DNA from: Papilionanthe hookeriana x Papilionanthe teres
Lineage: Eukaryota; Streptophyta; Magnoliopsida; Asparagales; Orchidaceae
Length of the DNA stretch: 64,000 nucleotides
Assembly: GCA_022702705.1 (NCBI GenBank)
Contig: CM040421.1
Location: 74,146,121-74,210,120 of the forward strand
Reading direction: 5' to 3'
The notes below the pieces were generated by a model. That model saw nothing but the letters and a program-made list of their open reading frames with translations. It was not told the origin of the DNA and did not search any database. Of this stretch, positions 10,129 through 19,420 are shown piece by piece (positions within the stretch are counted from its first letter, which is position 1; every line of letters starts with the position of its first letter). The translations under genes and the position numbers were made by a program.

Positions 10129-11124
10129 CTAATCAACGTCGATGACTGGTTTCTTTTGTCCAACTGTTCCAAAGTCTCTTCCACGACCTCGTCCCCGGCC
10201 TCGACCTCGGTTGCGGGTTCTGGAGAAACCTTCACCATCTCGTCGTAAGGGAGTGGTGAGTAACTGTTGGACAAGAATTTCAGGTTCTTCATTGTCTTGC
10301 ACTTCTTTTGCTTCATTTGGTATGACATTTCTGGAGAAGATTGTTTTCTTCGGAGGCGCGTAATAGGTTGCATCTTCATGAATTCCAATCTCGTGTACGG
10401 AGAATGGTTGCAAGTCACCTTTGATACATTGTTCTCCTCCTTCATAATACTTTATGCACTGGTGTAGAGATGACGGTACCATCCGGTTTTCATGGATCCA
10501 TGGCCGACCCAGTAGAGCGTTGAACGATGTCTCAGAATCAATTATATGGAATTTTGCGGTTTTCTTTGCTAAGTCACCGATTTTCATTAATAGTGTTATC
10601 GATCCAAGGGCTCTCTCTCCTTTTTGATTGAAGCCTCTTAATAACATCTTGTCTGCTTCAAGGTCACGAGCATCAATTTCCAAATATGCTAGTGTCCGAG
10701 ATTCATTATGTTGATTGATGCTCCCGGATCAACCAACACTCTGGAGAGCGTAAACTTTTCAATAGTGACTGAAATGTACAACGTTCGGTTGTGATCTACT
10801 ATTCCCAGTAGTAGATTATTGTCCGTGAAGGTAACACCTCGCTGTTCTTTTAACGAGCAAACCTCGTCGAAGGAATTACCAGCCATTTGAGCTAAGCAAA
10901 TTTCTGGATCAAGTAGAGCCTTGATCAGAGCTTCCCTCATCTCCTTTCGACAGGATCGGAGCGTCGTATATGCTCGGCTTGGTCGGTAACTTCCTAACAT
11001 GGGCTAGCACGTTATAATACACTTTATTACCATGTTCCTCGGTTTCTTCCCGAATGGGCAATTCCTCTGCTGAGGTTGGCTCCTCCTGAGCAACCACCTG
11101 CTTTCCTTTATCCTTTGAACCCAT
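10129..11124 (-). pseudogene. E1 retroviral-type aspartic protease region, frameshifted
   Basis: 11000-10689 contains the protease core: GVTFTDNNLLLG, then RVLVDPGASINIM, where the active site would normally be D-S/T-G; here it reads D-P-G, possibly a mutation. 10683-10129 is in a different frame and continues the fold with FHIIDSETSFNALLGRPWIH, a typical C-terminal protease signature of Tat-type elements. It then passes into a charged tail with an RG-rich stretch (RNRGRGRGRGRGR). The 11124-10909 frame overlaps the first fragment and supplies the upstream linker. Confidence 0.82.
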
Positions 11125-11283
11125 TCTCAGGGGTAAAACTTTTCTGCTTCTTAGATTGACTTCAGTTATTTCTTCTGCATCTGGTGCTGGATCTGCCGAT
11201 GTTTCCCCTTGAATTGGAACGACTGGCTCTTCTGGAGTTGCTTCAGAATCTGTTAACTCTAATTCTATCGCGATTGGAGCTCC

Positions 11284-11691
11284 TCAAAGTTTGCAAATAG
11301 ACTCGTTGCTTGTTGAGCTTTCGTAGCCTCCTTTGTGAACATCTTCTTCGTCGTGTTCATCGAGGTTTAGTATGATTTGAGAATTGTTATTTATATTGGA
11401 ATCGAGATTCGGATTAGGTTGGTTTTCGTTAGTTACGTAATCATTAGAAGCAGTCAAAACGTAGCCAACGCCATAACTCTTATCATTATAAGATCCCGCC
11501 GGGGCGAGCAAATAATCATGTAGAGTCAGAAGTTTGAGGGATTTCTCTCCCGAATCGGAAACAACCATCCTAGGATAAGCAGCCCCTAGTCTACCCTTCG
11601 GAGCCTCGATCTTCTTCTCTTCTACGATCTTCTCCTCCTTCTGAGACGGTTCTTCGATCGCAAGCGATAGTGCCGGCTCGGCAGGTTTCAA
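11284..11691 (-). pseudogene. E1 Gag-protease linker
   Basis: A 135-codon frame in the same phase as the main part of gag, separated from it only by a TAG at 11695-11697. The sequence is acidic, rich in Glu and Asn, and contains LTLHDYLLAPAGSYNDKSYGVGYV. I recognise no domain. Its frame continuity suggests it was once the C-terminal part of the Gag polyprotein. Confidence 0.6.
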
Positions 11692-11694
11692 ACT

Positions 11695-13021
11695 CTAAGT
11701 TGAAGCGCGTACCGAAGCGGTCTGGATGTGATCCAAAATTTTCTTTGTAGACTTTATCCAGACGGTACTCCATCCATCATCAGTCGTATACGGGTTTATC
11801 GGAATAATAAGATCCATCGAGATAACATTGACAGAACCTCCTTTTTGGGGTTCCTTCATGTATTCCTTTGGGATTATTATGTTCCCTTTTCGGAGATTGT
11901 CATCAGGCCAACTCTTGAAAGTGATGCAATCATCTATCTTGTGTCCGAGCATTCGGAGGTAAGGGCAATAGTTCGGATGATCTTTCTTATTGGCTTCTTC
12001 TGGCCTCTTGGGCTCTGGTAGCTGAAAATCTGGTGTTTTCATTAAACTGTGGAACATCTTTGCTACTGCTTCAGTTTTGAATGGATATTCCTTATTCAGA
12101 AAATCTTTCAGGGTACGCTGTGGACGAGGCGGTTGTTCATAATGCTGAGGCGACTGATAGCTCGGTTGAGGCTGTTGATAACCCTGCTGAGGTTGCTGAT
12201 AGATCTGTTGCAGTTGTTGGTATGTCCGTTGCGGTGGTTCATAACTTGGTTGTGGCCACTCTGGCTGTATCTGAACCGGCAGCTTGCACTTATCTACTGC
12301 CGCTATGTTTCCGGATTTCTTTTCAAATGCTTTTACAGGCTTCTGCTTATCGTTCTTGTCCACGAAACTTAACTGCTTTGCCTCTTCTTGCAAGCTCCCA
12401 GCCTTGCTAAGCAACTTCTCGAAAGTCTTGATTATAAATCCTTTAAGGAGAAGTGCTATCGAGCCATGGATACTCTTAAGCCAGATGCCGACTACATGCT
12501 GTTCTTGAAGCTGTGGTTCACACTTCATGCTTAAGTTCCTCCATCGAAGTATGTAATCCACTAAAGTCTCATTCGGTTTCTGGTGCTCCACCACTAGATC
12601 ACCGATGGTGATGTGGTGCCGAGCCCAGGCAAACCGCTTAACGAAGAGATTTTCCAATTCTGCAGAGGTCTTACTGAACCATTTGGCAATTCTGCGTACC
12701 AGTCGAAGGCGATCCACGACAAGCCGCCGACGAGCCGACGGAAGAGTAAGCGTCACTCCCACCGGCATTGCAGCAACTAGCACGAAAATGTGCAACATGT
12801 TGCCGGGGGTTTCTCGTTCCATCAAAAGTCTTGAACAGAGGTGGTACGAAGCCTTTCAGGAATTGGACTGCATCGAACTCTTCGGGGTAAGATCTACCCG
12901 TATGAATAGATGATCCGCTCTTAGATTGTGCTAAGGCTTCTCGAACCTGCTGTTCTACCATGTTTTTAATGTCCTTTTCTGGAATCATGCTTTGTGCAGG
13001 ATCCTTCCTTGGTGGCTCATC
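11695..13021 (-). pseudogene. E1 Gag core (capsid and nucleocapsid region), frameshifted
   Basis: 12988-12671 opens the retrotransposon Gag domain with FLKGFVPPLFKTFDGTRNPR and QHVAHFRASC. A frameshift near 12.8-12.7 kb moves it into the 12825-11695 frame, which continues with ELENLFVKRFAWARHH and NETLVDYILRWRNLS. Downstream is a striking Tyr/Gln/Pro-rich stretch of about eight degenerate repeats of the form YQQPQ, then NYCPYLRMLGHKIDDC, a worn CCHC knuckle that keeps only C..H..C. Gag packages the element RNA in the cytoplasm; the Q/Y/P-rich tract is low-complexity and could aid assembly, which is speculation. Confidence 0.85.
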
Positions 13022-14509
13022 TCAGTTGACGGATGTGATCTCTTTTCCTCCATCTGCAATATGGATGATCTCTGGGGGTGTTTCTTTCTGAGGTTGTACC
13101 TGTCTCTGGAGAGTGGCTAAAGCAGCAGCCATCTCTTCTATCCTCTTTTCCATCTGGGAAATTGTGTCATCTCTTTCCTGAAGCTGTGCTCTCATCACTT
13201 TCGGTTCATCTCTCTCCGCAGTTGCCGGAGCACCTTGTGAAGCTGATGATGCTCGTGTCTCAACCATATTGATCTCGGCATACTCGTTATCCATGAACTC
13301 TGATGAATCAACTTCATTTTCCAACTTTTCTCCTCTTTCTTTCGCCAACCGTCGGATATCCGTCCTTAGCTTTCCTATAGCATCCTCGAGGGGTCTCTTC
13401 CAGACGGTCTCGCGGTTGTCTTGTGATGGCTGTTGAACTTCTTTTTCGAGAGTTTCTTTTATTGCAGTTCCACTTTCATCTGATTCAGGCTCTTTGACGA
13501 GGCTTTTCTTCTCAGGACGTTGTGTTGGTCTCGGCTCGGTAATAATAGGTCGCCACACCATCCTTCTTGCAGCAGAAGGCCTAGGACCGGACGGTCTGTT
13601 AGCTATATGCTGGTAGGTGGTGTCCTCCCTAATATGATGGCCCGATACAACAACGAGTGAACTAGCTCTCATTTTCTTCTTTGGTTTCTCTACGGCGGTG
13701 ACGGGCTCTACTCGCGGTCCGAGGCGGGATCTAGGTGGCACTCGTCCCATTCTTCTTAGGATTTCTGACACGGGGCATCTTTCTTTCTCTGCCAATTTTT
13801 CTATCATAGCTTGTAGCCGAGCAAATGGCGTAGTCTTAACCCTTTTTCTTTTGTAGTTACTATAGTATGCAGGTCGGGGTAATGTAGCGGCAATCCTTCA
13901 GACGTCTTCTTCATCCGATGCAGCAGAGAGGGGGTGAAACCTACTTCCTTCCAACATAGGCGTATACTCAGGCAGTTCAGGGATTTCTTCCAGGAAAGCA
14001 ACTTCAGCAGCCTTAGCTTTTTCAATCCTGGCTATCTTTCTGCTTCTATTTCTCCTTTGAGTTCGAGTCAGGGGTGCAACTCTTGAACTGGACCCAATCT
14101 CGAAAATAGATGGTATTGTAGCAAAATCTGTACCTTCCACGGTGACAGGCTCATCACAGACTTGGATTTCCTTCCCCTTCTGTTTGGCAGAAGTTGGGGT
14201 AGGTGCAGAGATGACTAGACCGATGGGGGTAGAGACAACAGTCCTCCTACGAGCAGCAGTACTTCTTTCGGCTGGAACCCTTTGTAGGGGAGGGAATTCT
14301 TGAGTCGACTTCAGGTTGAACTCAATTACGGGCTCCTCAGTTTCTGGCACTTTGTCCATTAGTGCGAAGAGAGTGACGTCAGCGAACTTAATATATGTAT
14401 TGTCGAATCCTTGTCCAAAACGGATGATTCCATTGTCAGGCAGTTCATCCTTATAGACGGCGAAGTCCATTCCATTGATGAAGGAGAAAATTAACTTTGG
14501 CACAGTCAT
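13022..14509 (-). pseudogene. E1 Gag N-terminal extension (ORF1-like), two in-frame TGA stops
   Basis: The two frames at 14509-13898 and 13807-13022 are in the same phase, separated only by a TGA at 13898-13900. The TGA at 13022-13024 is followed in the same phase by the Gag core. So this was one 495-codon N-terminal extension of Gag. Residues 1-50 (KLIFSFINGMDFAV...) and a basic motif PLTRTQRRNRSRKI (TQRRN at 150-154) match the start of the AlkB protein. Residues about 438-474 form a coiled coil (RAQLQERDDTISQMEKRIEE). Both stops could be CGA-to-TGA changes, as expected from methylated-CpG decay. Extra ORFs upstream of or fused to gag are known in Ogre-type elements; I do not recognise the fold. 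Confidence 0.72.
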
Positions 14510-15014
14510 TTTCTGCAGTGTAGATTCCGAATGTCAGTCCCGAATTGTGCTTCCATTCATCACAAAAAAAAGAAAGAGTCCGAACACATTCCCGTTTATC
14601 TTAATGTATTTGTGATTTTTAAGAGAATTCATTTATTAGAAGGTTGATTATTAGAGGATTTGTTTGTTAGGAACAAAATGATTAAAGGAATAGAAAAGGT
14701 AAAGGACCCGATTTAGAATTGGAAAGGAAGAGAAAGTCTAGCAAAACTTCTCAACCCGAGGGACTGCTTTTAAGCTAACACCAATTGGGGGTCCATCCCA
14801 CCTCAGAAAAGAGGTAAAAGGATTTTGGAACTTCTCTGTTTAGGGGTGTCTAAACAATGGCTCCTAAATCCGAGGGAAGTTGGCTATACCTGTTCAAGAT
14901 AGAAATGAACGTGGTATGCCAACGGAAAGAATGGTAGTTTGCTCCACTAGGGACATTCATACACTACCGATTTATGAAAGCAAAACCATTTGATCAAAAT
15001 GGAGAGAGGAACCA
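14510..15014 (-). other. E1 untranslated leader
   Basis: About 500 bases between primer site and Gag ATG. The ATG is preceded on the element strand by CTGCAGAAA. No ORF or strong repeat. It contains a possible splice donor (CAG/GTATAG at 14889) and presumably the packaging signal. Confidence 0.6.
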
Positions 15015-15033
15015 GTCCCCAGCGGAGTCGCCA
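15015..15033 (-). other. E1 primer binding site
   Basis: On the element strand TGGCGACTCCGCTGGGGAC starts five bases after the 5' LTR end. It begins with TGG, complementary to the CCA tail of a tRNA. The sequence fits the Arg-type primer site I remember for Tat/Ogre elements; the exact tRNA was not checked. Confidence 0.8.
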
Positions 15034-15165
15034 GAAATTGTTGGAATATTTTCATATTTTAAATTTAATTTATATATAATTTGGAAAGTAGCATTTGATT
15101 TTGAAAATAATTTTAAGTTTAGAAATTTTAAAATATGAAATCAAACCGATCTCACATCCCGAATA

Positions 15166-15177
15166 GTTTATATAAAC
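15166..15177 (-). promoter_or_regulatory. E1 putative TATA box in the LTR
   Basis: GTTTATATAAAC is a perfect 12-bp palindrome giving TATATAAA on the element strand, about 130 bases before the LTR end. The sequence around it (GTGGTGTGGTGCTC, then TATATAAACTATT) is preserved in the distant E2 LTR at 36013-36043, although most of the LTR has diverged. Transcription would then start near 15140, leaving only about 100 bases of R-U5. Confidence 0.65.
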
Positions 15178-15311
15178 GAGCACCACACCACAAACCATGT
15201 ATCTATCATGAAGAATAGACACACTGCTTGATGATGGGGCTTCATTAAATAAACTAGAAGATTTGTGACATCTGTTTGGTCTGCGAATCAATTTTATAAG
15301 CTGACAAGTTC

Positions 15312-15341
15312 CCCTGCTTAATATAAATGAATTAAGCAGGG
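15312..15341. repeat. Perfect 11-bp inverted repeat in the E1 LTR
   Basis: CCCTGCTTAAT (15312-15322), an 8-base loop, then ATTAAGCAGGG (15331-15341). It lies about 140 bases upstream of the TATA block on the element strand. The E2 LTR does not keep it, so its role, if any, is not general. Confidence 0.7.
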
Positions 15342-18300
15342 TTTATATTACCTGGGTTCTTAAAGTTCCCTATAAGGTCAAGCCCCTATAGTTAATTACA
15401 TCTTAAATGACGGGAATCATTTAAGAAATCTCTCGATAATGATCAGTGGTTTTGCTCTCAAGAATTTCAAATTTTAAGGTTTTCAAACAATTGGATTTTG
15501 AAAATTTCAATTGGGAGTGGATCAAATTTGGAATAGTTATTTTAGGGAATCAAAGGAAGAGAAGTAGGGGATGTCACGGACCTGAAGTGAACTTTGGTGA
15601 CTTCCCAACTATCCTATCTTTTGTCTTCGATTTGAGAAAATTTTTTAATGTTTCAATCCTGCCAGTTTTAGTTAATTAGGACTTATATTTGTATGATAAA
15701 ATCATACAAATAGCCTCGAAGATGTGAGGGCTTATGTCGTACCAAACGACTACCTCGGAATCCTAAGAGTGGTTAGGACTTGATTTACATAACATGATGA
15801 TGCAAATGCCTAACGAAGAGTTGAGAACTTATGTTGCACTAGGAAAACTACCTCGAAATCCTATGGTTTCGTTGTTCAATTATAAGAATGGTTTTGTTGA
15901 TGTAGATTCCAATTTTGCTGACGACGATGGCCGTGCTGCCCACTATGCTCCAAGCTCCTTGTTGTTGCAGAGTTTTAGTTTTAGAAGGTGAAAATCAGGG
16001 GATGAGAAAAGTGTCTTGGTTTAGAGAAATTTTAAAGTCCAATTGTCTTTAGTGTTTTAATTAAGACAAATCTTAAAGTTGATTAAACAGAACCAATTAA
16101 GATCCCACGGTTCCATCATCCCAGCACCGTTATTTTCATCGAATTCACTTAGTCCAGATGAATTTGCTAAACTCAACTGAATGAGTTCCACATCTTCATT
16201 TAGATCATGGGAAATCCTGTTAGCAACACGTGGGTTACATCATCTGAGGTATTCCTGATCATTCAACGAGACGTTTTAATTTAGTTAAAGTTGTGGTTTT
16301 GTTGTTTTGTTTGTGATTTAATTTTGAGTTGTTTTATATTTTAGATGTTGTGGCGGTAAATTTTATCTTGTGTGACTTTTAATTTAGTTTTGGGTTTCAG
16401 TTTTGTGGCTATCCTAAAGGTTTCAGTTTTCATGCAACAATCTGTTTAACATGCAAGAAAGGTAAAGCGCAGTACAAGTAAGTAATTTGCAATAAAATAA
16501 AAGCATACCTGGAGAGTCTTCTCATCATTTACAAGCTACACTTAAAACACATGTTAAGAGCATTTAAATGTTTATTACAAATACCTAGGTAAAGCTAAGG
16601 TAAGGTTTTGGTTGTCTACCGAAATCCTAGTCCTATTGCTAGTCAATTCCTATGACGTCTAGGTTCTTGTATTTTGTTAAGGATGATTTTCTTCATCAAA
16701 GAACAATTAGTTCAGTTGTTCTTCTAAAACTATCCATCATATTAAGAAAGTGTTTAGGAAGAGTCCTAAACATCTTTTTAATATTTTTGGGATTATTTTT
16801 GTGTCCAAATGAGTTTTATTGCACAGGTGAATTAATCATCCAAAAATTTAGTTTAGTTTGTTTCTTGCTCAGTGAATTAGGATGTTTGATTATCCTATAA
16901 GTAAAGTGACATTTTACTTGATGCTTTAATTAAGAGTTATAATAATGAAAACCTTTAGGGGGCAAATCAATTTGTTAAAGAATTTAATGATTTAAAATTA
17001 GAATTGGTGATTTAAAGTGATTTAATTTACTTATAAAATTATAATAAATTTAAGTTTGGAGTAGTGTTCAAATTATTTTAAATTTAGTTTAAATCTTTAA
17101 AACCTTTTTTTATTATCTTAATGTTTCAGATTAATTTTTATGTTTTAAATTTACTTAGAAGTGTTTGAATTATTCATATATTTTTGATGGTTTGATTTAG
17201 GTTAGTTATGATATTTTAGGTTAGTTTTGATTAGCTTAATTTGTTTTATATGCTTAATTATGAATTGTTTTATCATTATTTAATATTTCAAATTTGCTTT
17301 AAGTTTATTATTAAGTGATTTTGAATTAATTTTTAAATTTATTTTAATTTAATTGTTAAATCACTTAATATTTTAAATATTAATTTAATTAAAGGTTTTT
17401 TTCTTTTTAATCATTTAATTATTAATTTCAATTATCACTTTGAATTTAATTAAAAGTTAAATATTATTAAAGTAATTCATTTAGGGATTTTAGTTTAAGT
17501 TATTATAGTCTCTCTAAATTATATCCCCATTTTAATAATCCAAAATCTTTTAATTATTCTTCCAAAATTCAAATTATTTAATTGATTAAGGTTTCATTTT
17601 TTTGGTTTATTAGAAGTGATCAATTAGTTTCTACCCTTTCATTTTTTTTTTTTAAGTTTCAATCATCTAAGAAAGAATTAGGATCAAATATTTTACCCCC
17701 CCCCCCCATTTTGATTAAACCTAAAGTTTTAATTAGGGGTTAAAATTCTTAATTATTAATATGCCCCTTTTAAGCTTAATTATTTCATAACTCATTAAAT
17801 TGAGCTCAAATGAGCTTGAAATTTTTATGTCACTTCACTCATATGTCAATTAAAACATTAAAGGAGAAAATGTGATTTTTCTGTATTTAATTTAATTTAT
17901 ATATATTTATTTTGATGAAAAATAGGGATTTTCAATGGAAATTCAACAACATGACCAAGGCAAGGTTTCTGTCCTTAAGACAATTATGGGATGTTCCTAA
18001 TGACTAGAGAACTACTTGGACCAATTTTGGTGATTTTTTGAATTCTATTTTATTTATTATAATTATTTTGTGTTTTAGAGTGTTAATTAATTATAAAATA
18101 AAATAAAGGTTGAAAATTAAATTTTATATTTTTCTTAAACCCCTCTGACCTCAAGGAGTTTAGAGGAGCAAATTTTATATTTTCCTGATTTTTCTTTGAT
18201 TTATTAGAATTAATTTAGTGAAAATGTTGGAAAATCCATTTTTAATTCAAAAATTGTTTTAAGCCTTTAAAATTCAATATCTTATCCTAGGGACTTGGGA

Positions 18301-19189
18301 AAAATATTTAATTTATTTCTAAGTTATTAGGAGTTAAAATATGACATTTTTGTGATTTTTATTATTTTTGTGATTTTTATTATTTTTTAAATATTAAAAT
18401 ATTAAAATATGGTGAAAATTGAAGATTTTTGAAAAATTTTAATTTTTATTTTCTTAGACTCCTATGATATCAGAGAGGTCCCAAAACCTATTTGGTGAAT
18501 TTTTAAAATGTATTTTTGGAGTTATGAAATTTTAAAGTTTAATTTTAATCATGTGACTTAATTAATCCATTTAGTGGGGTTAAACATTACCAATTGATTC
18601 TAAATTTTTATGTGAGGTCCCTCTGATCCTAAAGATCAGTGGAGAATTATTTTCAAGTTCTTTTGATGTGTGGTTAACCCTAATTAATTAAAGTTCAGTT
18701 TTGAGTAATTAGGCCAATTAGGGTTATTTTGAATGAATTAACTCAAAACATAGTTATCCTAGGGTCCTCTGGTCCTAAGAAACTTCCCCAAATTTTCCTA
18801 GAATTTTCTAAGTAATATGCTAATTAATGGAATTAAAATACCAAAAATAGTGACATAAACTTGAAAAGTACATAACTTGCATAGAGATGGCCTCTGACCT
18901 TAAAAAATTCAGGGAATATTCCCAAGATCAGAGGCTTCAAAAGACCTATGGTCTCATGCCATGGTGAATTGTCTATGCAAATAGGGAATTAAAATACTGA
19001 AATGAGTAAATAATTAATTAAAAATAAAATACTCATCAAATTAACTCAATTCTTTTTCCACATTATTCTCCTGTGTTCACTGAACAAGGGAGTATTTTTA
19101 GTTTATTTTTATAATTTTTCTACACAAAGATATGGATTTTCTAAGTTTTAGGTATTTAATTAAATCAAAAAATCCATATTTATCTACTT

Positions 19190-19420
19190 ATCCATGCGGC
19201 GCCGACTCATCCTCGGCAGCTCCAAAAGCCCATGCGTCGCCTCCCTATTCGACGCCGCCATCTGACTCAACACTCCGGGGGCCCGCGGTTCACGTACCGT
19301 TCTCTGGTCCGACGCAATCTGAGCCGTCTACTCAATACACGCGCGATCGGACGGCGCCTGGTCATCGTCTACGACTGGTGTGCACCCGTGACCGTCCACA
19401 CTAAAACCCTAAGATCTCTC
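19190..19420. other. GC-rich block inside the E1 LTR
   Basis: A sharp island of GC- and CpG-rich sequence (GGCGCC, CGCGCGATCGG) in an otherwise AT-rich LTR. Overlapping short ORFs exist on the plus strand but are most likely consequences of the base composition. It may be promoter-like or a captured fragment; I recognise no protein. Confidence 0.5.
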
